Origin: Elusimicrobiota bacterium
GTDB lineage: Bacteria > Elusimicrobiota > Elusimicrobia > Elusimicrobiales > Elusimicrobiaceae
DNA length: 64,000 bases
Assembly (NCBI GenBank): GCA_023398295.1
Contig: JAEWSL010000013.1
Location: 62,001-126,000, forward strand
Reading direction: 5' to 3'
Shown here: piece after piece, positions 1-9,110 of the stretch
How positions within the stretch are numbered: the stretch's first letter is position 1
How the letters are laid out: each line of letters starts with the position of its first letter
The notes under the pieces: model-generated
The model's input: only the letters and a program-made list of their open reading frames with translations
Databases searched by the model: none
Told to the model about the DNA's origin: nothing
Program-made: the position numbers and the translations under genes

Positions 1-377
1 AAAAATAAAGCAAACACCGTGGCGGTGAAAGCTATAGCAAATTCCCCGTAACCGACAGCCATGCCTACCGCCGCCACAAGCCAGATGCCCGCAGCCGTCG
101 TAAGGCCGGAAATTTTATTCCCTTCCCGCAGAATGGAGCCCGCGCCCAAAAAGCCAACGCCCGTTACTATCTGCGCGGCAATGCGCGCCGGATCGCCGCC
201 GTAAGCCTGCGCCGATAAAATGGAAAGCAGCGCAAAAACCGTTGAGCCGAGGCAAATTAAAGTGTTTGTCGCAAAGCCGGCCGGCTTCTCGTGATACTGG
301 CGCTCCACGCCTATAAGGCCGCCCAGCGCCAGAGAAACTGCAAGTCTTACAAGAACTTCCGCGGTTGTTGTTATCAT
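1..377 (-). CDS. MgtC/SapB family membrane protein (C-terminus off the window)
   Basis: The frame starts at the ATG complementary to 375-377 and stays open to the left edge, so only about 125 N-terminal residues are visible. The translation begins MITTTAEVLVRLAVSLALGG and continues with GVERQYHEKPAGFATNTLIC, then GAGSILREGNKISGLTTAA. This is the conserved N-terminal pattern of the MgtC/SapB inner-membrane family: an R-x2-AxxLGxxIGxER segment followed by GAG(S/T)I and GLTTAA. Several hydrophobic helices are visible. Members affect Mg2+ homeostasis or acid and phosphate stress, but many small MgtC-like proteins have no known role. Family call is firm; function is not. Confidence 0.85.
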   Translation of the reverse strand, partial: MITTTAEVLVRLAVSLALGGLIGVERQYHEKPAGFATNTLICLGSTVFALLSILSAQAYGGDPARIAAQIVTGVGFLGAGSILREGNKISGLTTAAGIWLVAAVGMAVGYGEFAIAFTATVFALF

Positions 378-437
378 ATCTTTATTATATAAAAATTATA
401 TAAAATCGCGCGCCCTGCGAACGCTTGTCTTTGCGCT

Positions 438-1481
438 TCAGCCTTTCGCCGGGAAAAGCATCACCAGTATAAAGGTAACCAGCATAAGCGCAAACCCCGG
501 AATAAAGGCGTCTTTTGCCCACTGTTTGCTCTTTATCTTAAATTTAGATGCGCAGATTATGTTCGGTATATTGCCCGGTATCAAAAGCCCTCCTGAAATA
601 ATAAGAGCCATAAGCATAAATTCTATTTGGGCGTTTGTCATATCCGGAACGATTTCTGCCGCGGCCAAAGTGGCGTTATCAAGCACGGCAGAAATTGTGT
701 TCGCCCAGTATAAAGCCCATGAAGGCAGTTTCTTGATAGTGGCCTCGGCAAGCGGCGTAAGTCCTTTCCCAAAGAGGACCAAAGCCATGATAAATAAATA
801 AACTTTGGCGGAGCGCACTATAATGGCCTTGACGCTTTCAACGGCAATCTCGGTATAATTTTTCTTATGCTCTTCTTTAAGACGGCCCGCCAAAAAGGAA
901 AAGAAACAAACGCCTACCACCACAAAAGGCCAAAGCATATCAAGAAGATAAAAAAAGCCCGCGTGATGCGGAGGCCCGCTGAGCTTGTTTACAACTATCG
1001 TTGAAAGAGGCTCCCCTATCGGCGTTAAAACCGCGCCCATGCCTATGCCAAAGCAGCCCATCACAATTACATGCACCGTATCTTTTTGCGATAAGCGCAA
1101 CGTCGCCGCCGCCTCGCACAAAACAAGCGCGGCTACTATAGCCGTTATAACGCTGGATAAAAATGACAGCAGAAAAACTATTATTATTACAGATTTTTTT
1201 ATGCCTATTCTGGCCTGTATTTTATCTACCAGAAAAACCAGCTGCTTATTAAATTTATTAAATAAGATACCGGTAATTAAGACGGCAAGAGTAATCTTTA
1301 CAGGCTCTAAGAGAGCCTCTTCCGCAAGACGCAAACTCCACGCGCCGGAAACGGAAACTGCCAAAACGCCCAAAATAAAAATAAAAATTTCAAGTTCTTT
1401 TTCCACCGCGTGAACAAAAAAAGGCAAAACAAGCGCGGCTATAATTATCGCGGTTAAAGCAAGCATCACGGTAAGCGGCAT
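438..1481 (-). CDS. DUF1646-type polytopic membrane transporter
   Basis: This 347-residue protein is almost entirely hydrophobic, with about 10 predicted membrane helices. Segments such as PIGEPLSTIVV near residue 155, DNATLAAAEIVPD near 267 and LIPGNIPNIICASKFKI near 299 resemble the DUF1646 branch of the ion-transporter (ArsB/NhaD-like) superfamily, where two re-entrant loops rich in N, P and G bind the substrate ion. The substrate is unknown. It lies 60 bp downstream of the MgtC-like gene start and upstream of nothing obviously related. Family assignment rests on motif recognition only. Confidence 0.65.
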   Translation of the reverse strand: MPLTVMLALTAIIIAALVLPFFVHAVEKELEIFIFILGVLAVSVSGAWSLRLAEEALLEPVKITLAVLITGILFNKFNKQLVFLVDKIQARIGIKKSVIIIVFLLSFLSSVITAIVAALVLCEAAATLRLSQKDTVHVIVMGCFGIGMGAVLTPIGEPLSTIVVNKLSGPPHHAGFFYLLDMLWPFVVVGVCFFSFLAGRLKEEHKKNYTEIAVESVKAIIVRSAKVYLFIMALVLFGKGLTPLAEATIKKLPSWALYWANTISAVLDNATLAAAEIVPDMTNAQIEFMLMALIISGGLLIPGNIPNIICASKFKIKSKQWAKDAFIPGFALMLVTFILVMLFPAKG

Positions 1482-1514
1482 AAAATCTCCATTTTATAAA
1501 ACAAACGCGGCAAG

Positions 1515-1946
1515 TTATCTGAAAGTTATTCTCTTGTTTTCTTTTTGCCGCTTTTTTTCAAAATGCCGCGTCAAACTTATGTTGCCGGGCCCCAATAAAA
1601 GAAACCCGCTTAAAATAAGCAAAGCAAAAAGAACGCCTAACATGCTAATCTTGTTTATACTGCCGGCGAAAAAGAAAAACCCGTAAAACAGACTGAGAAC
1701 AATCATGCAAATTACCGTGGGCTTCCAAAAAAAACCCAGCAGTATAAATAAAGAACAAAGCAGACTCAGCCCCACCGCGGCCGTGCAGATAACGGAACTA
1801 AACGGCAGGCCCACGTCAATGCCGTTTTGTATGAAAGCGTTTAAGTGCAGCGCGGCGCCTAAAGCTAAATAAATAAAGGCCAGCGCAAAGATTACGCGCT
1901 GCACAAGCAAAGCCGAGTCAAGCTGTTTTTCCGTTACGGGTTTCAT
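1515..1946 (-). CDS. Small four-helix membrane protein, DoxX-like
   Basis: The protein has 143 residues with four hydrophobic segments (about 15-35, 50-72, 77-95 and 98-118) and a basic C-terminal tail ending RHFEKKRQKENKRITFR. Length and topology are like DoxX/DoxD-type proteins, and the N-terminal LLVQRVIFALAFIYLALGAALHL segment is compatible with that family, but no catalytic motif is visible. It sits 11 bp from the next gene upstream, a putative barrel protein, on the same strand, so the two may be co-transcribed. Function unknown. Confidence 0.5.
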   Translation of the reverse strand: MKPVTEKQLDSALLVQRVIFALAFIYLALGAALHLNAFIQNGIDVGLPFSSVICTAAVGLSLLCSLFILLGFFWKPTVICMIVLSLFYGFFFFAGSINKISMLGVLFALLILSGFLLLGPGNISLTRHFEKKRQKENKRITFR

Positions 1947-1957
1947 CGTTTATCTTT

Positions 1958-2809
1958 TTACAAAAAGTTAAATCCCATAGACGCCCCGCCGAAGGATACC
2001 CCCGCGTTAAGCGAATAAAAAGTCTGCCTGTCGGCGGAATTTTTGCTGAAGTTAAGCCATTCCACCGCGGCGTTTACGTTTACCATCGCGACTTTAAGCG
2101 TAAGGCCCAGTTTGGCGTCGTCCGTTGAAGGATAATCTTTTGTTTTTATCCATGTATAAGACGCAAAGGGACGTATAAATTTGTAAGTGTAGCCCGCCGT
2201 TGCGCCCAAAGAATAATCAAGATAGCCGGCGTATATCGGGCCTAAGTCGGGGATATCAAGCCAGGGCGGCGTTCTTTGTCTTTGGCCGCTGAAAGATATA
2301 GACTTGGCAAAGTTTACCGAAGTATCAAAGCCTCCCGTTTTCTGATAAAGAAAAGCGTAAACATCGCTTTCATTTACATTTGAGGAAGGCTCGTAAAACT
2401 TATGCTCGGTATTTTTGAAACCCGCGCCTATTTTAAGTTCGTCGGTGGGAATTAAGTTAAACAGCAGGGTTTGTATATTAAGCGCAGCGTAAGCGTTCCA
2501 GGAGTAGTTGGAATAATAATTTACCTTTGGCATATAACTGCCGCCGCCGCCTATTTCCAAAATATCAATAAGAGGCACTTGATATGCCGCGCCCAGGGAA
2601 TATTGCGACATAGCGTCAATATTATCCTGCGTGTAGCGCGCGTAGCCCGGCGTCAGCGAAAGCCCCGGGACAAACGGCACGCCGACGTTAAGGGAAGCGC
2701 GCATGACGGAATATCCGTCCTTGCCCGCAAGGCCAGACACGTTTATCTGCCCGAAGCAAAACGCCGCCGGGCAGATAAACAAAAATGCAGTTATTAATAC
2801 TTTTTTCAT
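1958..2809 (-). CDS. Putative outer-membrane beta-barrel protein
   Basis: The start is placed at the internal ATG (2807-2809) because it begins a typical signal peptide, MKKVLITAFLFICPAAFCFG, with probable cleavage before QINVSG. The longer frame adds 14 hydrophilic residues that overlap the preceding gene. The mature part of about 264 residues has alternating polar and aromatic residues (YARYTQDN, YSLGAAYQV, FASYTWIKT) and ends in an aromatic-hydrophobic strand, GASMGFNFL, as in outer-membrane barrels. It begins 5 bp after the DHS-like gene ends, so it is probably in the same transcript. No specific family recognised. Confidence 0.6.
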   Translation of the reverse strand: MKKVLITAFLFICPAAFCFGQINVSGLAGKDGYSVMRASLNVGVPFVPGLSLTPGYARYTQDNIDAMSQYSLGAAYQVPLIDILEIGGGGSYMPKVNYYSNYSWNAYAALNIQTLLFNLIPTDELKIGAGFKNTEHKFYEPSSNVNESDVYAFLYQKTGGFDTSVNFAKSISFSGQRQRTPPWLDIPDLGPIYAGYLDYSLGATAGYTYKFIRPFASYTWIKTKDYPSTDDAKLGLTLKVAMVNVNAAVEWLNFSKNSADRQTFYSLNAGVSFGGASMGFNFL

Positions 2810-2813
2810 AAGT

Positions 2814-3893
2814 TTATTTTTTGCCGAGGGCTTTTTGTTTAAGCGCGGCAATTTTTTTATCCTCGTCTTGAAGAAATTTCGCGTAATTTTTGGGCTTTCT
2901 GTTTTTCCAGCCGTTTTTGTGATAGCCGTAGCCGATTATAAGAGGCGCGGCCAGCGTAACTTCGCTGTAGACCATTTGCTCAAGCGCGGTTGAAACCTTG
3001 CCCCACGAAGAGGCTTCCTTTAACGTGGAGCTTGAAAGCGCGCCGTCGCGGACGTCGGCCACGGTAATCTGCACTGCGTATTTATGCATGGGAGTCTGCG
3101 CCCCTAAAATTTCAGCCGCGACAACAGTGTCCTGCACAAAGTTTTTGGGCACGCCGCCGCTGAACATCATAAGGCCGCTGTCCTTGCTGGCGACTTTGAT
3201 TTTTGTAAGCTCAAGAAAATCTTTTGCGCTATCAATGGAAACGTGGCTTACGGGATTTTCCGTCTGATGGGCTACAAAACCGAACCCTGCCGAACAATCC
3301 GAAAACGCGGGCACAAATATCGGCACGCCCTTTTTATAGGCGTTATAAATAATGCTGTCTTTGCCTTTTTTATTTTTCTCAAGCCACTTGCCCATCTCAT
3401 AAATAAATTCGCGGGAGGAAAAAGGCCTCTTTTCCAAATTATCGGCAATTATTTTAACCGTTTCGTCGCAGTTTTTAAGTTCGTCTTCATTAATATAAGT
3501 ATCGTAAATGCGGTCAATGTGGAGATCTCTTAAAAGGTTATCGTCGGCATAATGCTGATCGCCTTTATAATGTTTATAACCCAAAGCTTCAAAAAAATCC
3601 TGGTCCACCATATTGGCGCCCGTTGAAACAATGGCGTCAACCATATTGTTTTGTATCATATCAACGACAAGCTTTTTGAGCCCCGCCGATATAAGCGATC
3701 CTGCCAAACACAAAAAAATGCAGCAGCCTTTATCCTTTATCATAGCGTCGTAGATATTGGCGGCGCGGTTTAAGTCCCTTGACGTATAGGCCATATCGGC
3801 CATAGCGTCAACAAGTGATACTACATTATATTTTTTGATATCAATATGCTTGATGGTGTCTTTCAAAAAATTTTTTTGTGTCTTCTTTTCCAT
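2814..3893 (-). CDS. Deoxyhypusine-synthase-like protein
   Basis: The 359-residue product matches the deoxyhypusine synthase fold family. It has LCLAGSLISAGLKK near residue 60, STGANMVDQDF near 90, PAFSDCSAGF near 195, and the ASSWGKV motif whose K299 corresponds to the lysine that forms the enzyme-imine intermediate in eukaryotic and archaeal enzymes (WGK(I/V)). DHS transfers the aminobutyl group of spermidine, via NAD, to eIF5A; bacteria lack eIF5A, and bacterial homologues have been linked to polyamine synthesis (homospermidine-type reactions). The acceptor here is therefore unknown. A Shine-Dalgarno (AAGGAG at 3904-3909 on the minus strand) supports this start. Divergent from glyA. Confidence 0.85.
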   Translation of the reverse strand: MEKKTQKNFLKDTIKHIDIKKYNVVSLVDAMADMAYTSRDLNRAANIYDAMIKDKGCCIFLCLAGSLISAGLKKLVVDMIQNNMVDAIVSTGANMVDQDFFEALGYKHYKGDQHYADDNLLRDLHIDRIYDTYINEDELKNCDETVKIIADNLEKRPFSSREFIYEMGKWLEKNKKGKDSIIYNAYKKGVPIFVPAFSDCSAGFGFVAHQTENPVSHVSIDSAKDFLELTKIKVASKDSGLMMFSGGVPKNFVQDTVVAAEILGAQTPMHKYAVQITVADVRDGALSSSTLKEASSWGKVSTALEQMVYSEVTLAAPLIIGYGYHKNGWKNRKPKNYAKFLQDEDKKIAALKQKALGKK

Positions 3894-3950
3894 TTCTTTT
3901 ATTCTCCTTAGATACTCCTTTTTTTGACTGCTTTCTTATTTTTGTTAAAT

Positions 3951-3959
3951 TGCTATAAT
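3951..3959 (+). promoter_or_regulatory. Extended -10 promoter element for glyA
   Basis: TGCTATAAT is an extended -10 (TGn plus consensus TATAAT at 3954-3959). A TTGACT lies at 3924-3929, but at 24 nt it is too far to be a normal -35. Transcription would start near 3966, leaving a leader of about 40 nt with a GGAGG at 3998-4002 in front of the glyA ATG. Confidence 0.5.
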
Positions 3960-4006
3960 TGGGTATATATAATTATATAAAATACAAAAACTTTTGCGGA
4001 GGTTTT

Positions 4007-5254
4007 ATGTACGAGCATATTAAAAAGCAGGACACTCCCGTTTACGAAGCGATTATGCAGGAAGCCGCGCGCCAGCAAAACCGCATAGAGTTAATAGCGT
4101 CGGAAAATTTTACTTCAGAAGCGGTGATGGAAGCCCAGGGCTCCGTTTTAACCAATAAATACGCCGAAGGATATCCCGCCAAACGCTATTACGGCGGGTG
4201 CGAATTTGTGGATATTGTTGAAAACATAGCCATTGAACGCGCTAAAGAATTATTTAAGGCCGAGGCGGCAAACGTCCAGCCGCACAGCGGTACGCAGGCA
4301 AACATAGCGGCCTATCTCTCTTTAATAAACCCGGGCGACGGAGTTATGGGCTTAAACCTCTCCCACGGCGGACATTTAACGCACGGGCATCCCCTTAACT
4401 TTAGCGGAAAATATTTTAAGATGTCCTCAATAAATGTGCGCCCCGACACCGAAGAAATTGACTATGACGAGGCCGCTAAAACTGCCGCGGAAGCAAACCC
4501 CAAACTTATTATGGCCGGCGCCTCCAATTATTCCCGCATTTTTGACTGGGCTTATTTAAGAAAAATTGCAGACAGCGTGGGCGCTTTCTTAGTCTGCGAT
4601 ATCGCCCACTACGCGGGCCTTGTCGCCGCTGGAGAATATCCCTCCCCCGTGCCTTACGCAGATATCGTTACCACCACCACGCATAAAACTTTGCGCGGCC
4701 CGCGCGGCGGTTTGATTTTATGCAAAGAAAAATATCTAAAGCAGGTAAACTCTAGCGTATTTCCGGGCAATCAGGGAGGGCCGCTTATGCATATAATTGC
4801 GGCAAAAGCCGTCTGCTTCGGCGAGGCTCTTAAACCGGAATTTAAGATCTATCAAAAACAAGTAAAGGCAAACGCCAAAGAACTGGCCGCGCAAATGGCA
4901 AAAAAAGGATACCGCATCGTAGCCGGCGGAACGGACTGCCACGTCTTTTGCGTGGACCTGCGCGCAAAAAATATCACCGGCAAAGCCGCCGAAGCCGCCC
5001 TTGATCTGGCCGGCATAACCTGCAACAAAAACACTATCCCCTATGATCCGCAGAAACCTTTTGTAACAAGCGGCATAAGGCTCGGCACCCCCGCCGTTAC
5101 CACCCGCGGCATGAAAGAGCCCCAAATGGCGCAAATAGCTTCCTTTATAGACGAAGCCGTTTCCAATCACGAAAATCCGCAGAAACTGGAGGAAATTTCC
5201 TTGAAAGTGAAGGCCTTCCTTAGCGCCTACCCGCTTTATAAAGGTATGTTTTAA
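4007..5254 (+). CDS. glyA: Serine hydroxymethyltransferase
   Basis: This PLP enzyme interconverts serine and glycine with tetrahydrofolate, feeding one-carbon units to purines and thymidylate; ThyX in this window consumes methylene-THF. The 415-residue product has the usual family length. Diagnostic segments are [16 protein letters not shown] (31-46), [13 protein letters not shown] (52-64), the PLP-aspartate region [10 protein letters not shown] (197-206) and [14 protein letters not shown] with PLP lysine K227. The start at 4007 is chosen because GGAGG lies just before it; an upstream in-frame codon at 3959 falls in the -10 element. mtnP follows after 2 bp, so the two are probably co-transcribed. 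Confidence 0.97.
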   Translation: MYEHIKKQDTPVYEAIMQEAARQQNRIELIASENFTSEAVMEAQGSVLTNKYAEGYPAKRYYGGCEFVDIVENIAIERAKELFKAEAANVQPHSGTQANIAAYLSLINPGDGVMGLNLSHGGHLTHGHPLNFSGKYFKMSSINVRPDTEEIDYDEAAKTAAEANPKLIMAGASNYSRIFDWAYLRKIADSVGAFLVCDIAHYAGLVAAGEYPSPVPYADIVTTTTHKTLRGPRGGLILCKEKYLKQVNSSVFPGNQGGPLMHIIAAKAVCFGEALKPEFKIYQKQVKANAKELAAQMAKKGYRIVAGGTDCHVFCVDLRAKNITGKAAEAALDLAGITCNKNTIPYDPQKPFVTSGIRLGTPAVTTRGMKEPQMAQIASFIDEAVSNHENPQKLEEISLKVKAFLSAYPLYKGMF

Positions 5255-5256
5255 TT

Positions 5257-6102
5257 ATGATAGACATCGCGATAATAGGCGGCAGCGGTTTATACCGCAT
5301 TGACGGACTTAAAGACGTAAAAGAAGTTTCTGTTTCCACCCCTTACGGCAAGCCTTCCGATAAAATAATAACGGGTTTGCTTGGCAAAACGCGCGTAGGG
5401 TTTTTGGCAAGGCATAACAGACAGCATATCATTACCCCGACGGAAGCGCCTTACCGCGCTAATATTTACGCGCTTAAAAAACTTGGCGCTAAAATTGCGG
5501 TAGCGTTTAGCGCGGTGGGTTCTCTTCAGGAAAAATACGCGCCCAAAACTTTTGTTACGCCCGACCAACTTATTGATAAAACAACCCTGCGCCCTAATAC
5601 TTTTTTCGGCTCGGGTTTTGTGGCGCATGCTTCTTTTGCATATCCTTTTTGCGATTGCCTCCAGCAGTTCATATATAAGGAAGCAAAAAAACTTAAAATA
5701 AAAACTTTTAATAAAGGTGTTTTAGTCTGCATGGAAGGGCCGCAGTATTCCACTAAGGCTGAAAGCGTTTTCCACCGGAAAATGGGTTGGGATTTGATAG
5801 GAATGACCTCTTGCCCCGAAGCAAAATTGGCAAGGGAAGCGGGCATCACCTTCGGCCAGGTTGCCATGGTTACCGATTACGACAGCTGGAAAGAAGGCGA
5901 GGAAGTCAGCGTAGAAAAAGTAAACGAAACCATGCGCTACAATGAAATTGCGGCCAAAAATCTTATTCTAAATATCGCGCCCAAAATCGCAAACTTGAAA
6001 TTTTGCGGCAAATGCAAAAGCTATATGCCGGATTTTAACGCCACGCACAGCAAACATTTGGATAAAAATTTGAAAGAAAAATTGAAAGTTTTATTTGACT
6101 GA
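5257..6102 (+). CDS. mtnP: S-methyl-5'-thioadenosine phosphorylase
   Basis: The 281-residue protein belongs to the trimeric PNP/MTAP family. It shows the phosphate-binding GGSGLY (8-13), RHNRQHIITPTEAPYRAN near 52-69, CMEGPQYSTKAES near 160 and the substrate loop GMTSCPEAKLAREAGI with VTDYDSWKE near 205. The SCPEA...TDYD pattern favours methylthioadenosine (6-aminopurine) over inosine or guanosine. It would recycle MTA from polyamine synthesis, which links loosely to the DHS-like and polyamine enzymes nearby. The tail GKCKSYMPDF has two cysteines. It lies 2 bp after glyA and touches tatD. Confidence 0.93.
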   Translation: MIDIAIIGGSGLYRIDGLKDVKEVSVSTPYGKPSDKIITGLLGKTRVGFLARHNRQHIITPTEAPYRANIYALKKLGAKIAVAFSAVGSLQEKYAPKTFVTPDQLIDKTTLRPNTFFGSGFVAHASFAYPFCDCLQQFIYKEAKKLKIKTFNKGVLVCMEGPQYSTKAESVFHRKMGWDLIGMTSCPEAKLAREAGITFGQVAMVTDYDSWKEGEEVSVEKVNETMRYNEIAAKNLILNIAPKIANLKFCGKCKSYMPDFNATHSKHLDKNLKEKLKVLFD

Positions 6103-6103
6103 T

Positions 6104-6889
6104 ATGAAATTTATTGATTCCCACGCGCATATAAACGATCCCGCTTTTGATAAAGACAGGGAACAGGTTATAGCGGCGTTCCTCGCCGCAGGCGTGGAAC
6201 GCATAGCCGAAATCGGCTGCGAAAAACAGGAGTGGGTGCCCGCTTTGTCCCTTTGCGAAAAGCACCCGCAGTTTTGGGCGGTTTTGGGGTTGCACCCCAT
6301 TTTTGCGCATACCTTTGACAATAAAACTTTAAGCGAAATTAAACCTTATTTTGCAAACTCTTTTGTGCGCGCCGTAGGTGAAATAGGCCTTGACTACGCC
6401 TATGAAAACGAAAGCCCGCGCGAAAAACAAAAAGAAGTTTTTTACGCCATGCTCGGCCTTGCAAAAGAGTTAAAAAAGCCCGTAGTTTTGCATTGCAGAA
6501 AAACAAATATGCCCGACGATTTCAGCGCGTATGAGGATTGGGCCGCCCTGCTCAAAAATTATGACGGCGGCGGAATAATGCATTGTTTCAGCGGACGCTG
6601 GCAGGACGCCGAATTTGCTTTGGACAAAGGCTTTTTAATAGGCATAAACGGCATAATAGGCTATAAAAAAAATGATGATTTAAGAGCTTCCGTCAAAAAA
6701 ATAGGGCTGGAACATATCGTCGTGGAAACGGACTGCCCTTACCTGCCGCCGCAGTCAAAACGCGGGCAGAGAAATTCCCCCGTCAATATCCCTGAAATTG
6801 CCCAAACCCTTGCCGATATTTTGGGCAAAAAAATAGAGGACGTCGCCGAAATTACTTCCGCAAACGCCCTCAAATTCTTCGGGCAGTAA
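6104..6889 (+). CDS. TatD-family metal-dependent DNase
   Basis: The 261-residue protein begins MKFIDSHAHIND, with H7 and H9 as the first metal ligands of the amidohydrolase barrel. It continues with VGEIGLDYAYE near residue 90, PVVLHCRKT near 128, IMHCFSGR near 157 and VVETDCPYLPP near 208, the standard TatD signature order. TatD proteins are 3'-5' exonucleases acting on DNA in repair or turnover. The ATG at 6104 follows the mtnP stop directly; an in-frame TTG at 6095 inside mtnP is less likely. Confidence 0.93.
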   Translation: MKFIDSHAHINDPAFDKDREQVIAAFLAAGVERIAEIGCEKQEWVPALSLCEKHPQFWAVLGLHPIFAHTFDNKTLSEIKPYFANSFVRAVGEIGLDYAYENESPREKQKEVFYAMLGLAKELKKPVVLHCRKTNMPDDFSAYEDWAALLKNYDGGGIMHCFSGRWQDAEFALDKGFLIGINGIIGYKKNDDLRASVKKIGLEHIVVETDCPYLPPQSKRGQRNSPVNIPEIAQTLADILGKKIEDVAEITSANALKFFGQ

Positions 6890-6900
6890 GCCCCGTTAAA

Positions 6901-8268
6901 TCATTTCCCTGCTTTGTCCATTGCTCCGCCCGGGATATAGCGTCCCAATTTATCGCAGATATAAACAGACTTGTTGCCTTCCATGCCAAAGAAGGAAGTA
7001 TAAACGGGCTGTTCTTTGGGTGCGGCCGACTGTCCGGAAGTGCGCTGCCTGTAATCAACAATATAGCCAATGGCAAGGCTTTTGGGCGGCATTTCATTGG
7101 GACGATTGACGACAAAAATTCTTTTTACCCTGTCGCTGACCACTATGATTTTTATCCCTAGAACCTGGACTAAAGTGTTTTCGCTGCAGCGGCTGCGGTT
7201 CATAAGATGTATATACTCGGGCGTGGAAATTTCTTCGTAGCCTTCCGCCAAATATTTCTTTACCAGTTTTTCCACTTCCGGGTTTACCAGCAAATCAGAT
7301 TCGCTTGGCAGATAGTAAGTCTTTTGCCCTTTGAGCATACGGGAATATATTATAAGCCCTTCGTCGGTTAAAATACCGTCTTTGTCATACATCATATTGC
7401 CGTATTTATCGCGCAGGCTGTAAATAACGCTGGGGTCCACTTTACGGTCAATTAAATCCTGCTGGGCGTCTAAAGAAAGCAGACGCAAAACCTCTTTATA
7501 TCCGGTAAGCGTAAGCATTTTGCGCGCGTAGACTTTGCCTTTATCGCGCTCTATAAGAAACCCGTCGGGAACGGAACCTTTATATTTCGCGGCAAGATAT
7601 TCTATGGCGCGGTTTTCTTCCGCATTAAGAAGCTTGGTAAGCATTGTATAATCTTCGTCCGTATAATCAGAGGCGACGGGATCTACTAAATTGCGCTCCT
7701 TCATGGTAAAGAGAACTTCTTCTTTAGTCAAAATCTCGGGCTCTAAAATTATAAGCCGCTCCCGCGCCACCAAATTAGTGTAATCAACGGCAAGCGCTTT
7801 CCTGTATAGAGCGGCGGCGCTTTCCCCCCGGCCAAGACGCTCCTCGCAAATACCGCGGCCGACAAGAGCGTTGATATTGGCCGGTTCAAACTTTAGGGCC
7901 TCATCATAATAAAAAGCCGCCGTTTTAATATCCGTGCGGCGTATCGCGATATCTCCCAAAAGAGAATTTATATAGGCGTGATATTTGCTTTGAGAACCCA
8001 AAACTTTAAGAGCAGCCTTAAAAGACGCTTCCGCTTTATCAAACTGCTGCAAAATCATTTGCACCCCTCCAAGGCTTATTAGCATATCGGGATTTTTGGG
8101 ATATTTAGCAAGGCATGTTTGTAAAGTTTTTTGGGCAAGATCGTAATCTTTGTCGTTGAAAAACTGATTGCTTTTTGATAAACACGACGGCGCGTCCATA
8201 ATCTGGCAGGACGCGTCCTGTAAACAAAAAAACATCAAAAAGAACAAAAAGATTAACTTTATTTTCAT
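6901..8268 (-). CDS. Secreted TPR-repeat protein
   Basis: The 455-residue product starts with a signal peptide (MKIKLIFLFFLMFFCLQDASC) and then carries about four tetratricopeptide repeats up to residue 170 (for example NPDMLISLGGVQMILQQFDKAEASF and NINALVGRGICEERLGRGESAAALY). The C-terminal 270 residues have no family that I recognise; they include a long helical segment and a region rich in hydrophobic strands. It is probably periplasmic or attached to the outer membrane through partners. Its ATG overlaps the stop of the upstream phytoene/squalene synthase by 4 bp, so the two are translationally coupled. Confidence 0.75.
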   Translation of the reverse strand: MKIKLIFLFFLMFFCLQDASCQIMDAPSCLSKSNQFFNDKDYDLAQKTLQTCLAKYPKNPDMLISLGGVQMILQQFDKAEASFKAALKVLGSQSKYHAYINSLLGDIAIRRTDIKTAAFYYDEALKFEPANINALVGRGICEERLGRGESAAALYRKALAVDYTNLVARERLIILEPEILTKEEVLFTMKERNLVDPVASDYTDEDYTMLTKLLNAEENRAIEYLAAKYKGSVPDGFLIERDKGKVYARKMLTLTGYKEVLRLLSLDAQQDLIDRKVDPSVIYSLRDKYGNMMYDKDGILTDEGLIIYSRMLKGQKTYYLPSESDLLVNPEVEKLVKKYLAEGYEEISTPEYIHLMNRSRCSENTLVQVLGIKIIVVSDRVKRIFVVNRPNEMPPKSLAIGYIVDYRQRTSGQSAAPKEQPVYTSFFGMEGNKSVYICDKLGRYIPGGAMDKAGK

Positions 8269-9074
8269 TTTCTTTGTAACAAAACTTTCAAAAGCGCAAA
8301 CGCTTTTTGCGCCTTATTTAACTTTATCTTTTTAACGCTCACGACGCAAGTTTTTGAAAATTTTTCCAAAATATTAAAATACAGCGCGCCCATGGCGCGC
8401 GCGGCAAGAAGGCTGCCAAAATCCTCTTTAGGCAAAAGCTGGGAGGCTTGCTCGTAATATCGCCGAGCGCGCGAAGCCTCAAAAGCAAGCAAATCCCGCA
8501 CCCTTTCATTATCCGCGGCGGCAAAAAGTTCTTCTTCCTCAACGCCGAATTTTTGCAAATCCTCCAAAGGAAGATAAAGCCTGTTTTCTTTGCCGTCGGC
8601 GTAGATATCGCGCAAAATATTTGTCATCTGCACGGCGCGGCCCAAAACCACGGCGTAGTCTTTTGTCTTCTCTTTTCCGTAGCCGAAGATTTCTATACAC
8701 ATAAGGCCCACTGTCCCCGCAACGCCGTAGAGATATTTCTCAAGGTCGGAGGCGGTATTAAAACGCGGGCGCGGATTTAAGTCGCAGGAAACGCCGTCAA
8801 GTAAATCAAAAAAATATTTCTGCGGTATCTTAAAGCTTAAAAGAACTTTTTGAATATTTCGGCCGAGCTCGGTCATGGCTTTGCCCTCATAGATGCGCTG
8901 CGTTTCTTCCCTTAAGGACAATAATTTTTCTTTCGCGTCGGGGTAATGTTCGTCAACGATATCATCGGCCAGGCGGCAGTAGGAATATATAACGCTTAAA
9001 GCCTGTCTTTTTTGCGCGGGAAGAAACAAAAACGCCCCGCCGAAATTAGATTTTTTGTAAGATGTATATATCAC
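8265..9074 (-). CDS. Squalene/phytoene synthase family protein
   Basis: This trans-isoprenyl diphosphate synthase of 269 residues condenses two prenyl diphosphates head to head. The first aspartate motif is YCRLADDIVDE (D37, D38, D41) and the second is NILRDIYADGKENRLYLP near residue 150, each in its usual position. Such enzymes supply carotenoid (CrtB) or hopanoid/squalene (HpnC/HpnD, SQS) pathways, and the sequence alone does not separate these. No other isoprenoid gene lies here. The start codon is GTG, with TAAAAT 8 nt upstream and no clear Shine-Dalgarno, so the transcript may be leaderless. Confidence 0.85.
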   Translation of the reverse strand: MIYTSYKKSNFGGAFLFLPAQKRQALSVIYSYCRLADDIVDEHYPDAKEKLLSLREETQRIYEGKAMTELGRNIQKVLLSFKIPQKYFFDLLDGVSCDLNPRPRFNTASDLEKYLYGVAGTVGLMCIEIFGYGKEKTKDYAVVLGRAVQMTNILRDIYADGKENRLYLPLEDLQKFGVEEEELFAAADNERVRDLLAFEASRARRYYEQASQLLPKEDFGSLLAARAMGALYFNILEKFSKTCVVSVKKIKLNKAQKAFALLKVLLQRK

Positions 9075-9110
9075 TTAACCAAATTTTACAAAATTAGGAG
9101 CCGATTTTTT

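Noticed and set aside
3959..4006. Upstream start for glyA
   Set aside because: This in-frame codon overlaps the -10 element TATAAT, while the ATG at 4007 has a good Shine-Dalgarno and matches family length.
6095..6103. TTG start for tatD
   Set aside because: It lies in the mtnP coding end; the ATG at 6104 starts the conserved MKFIDSHAH.
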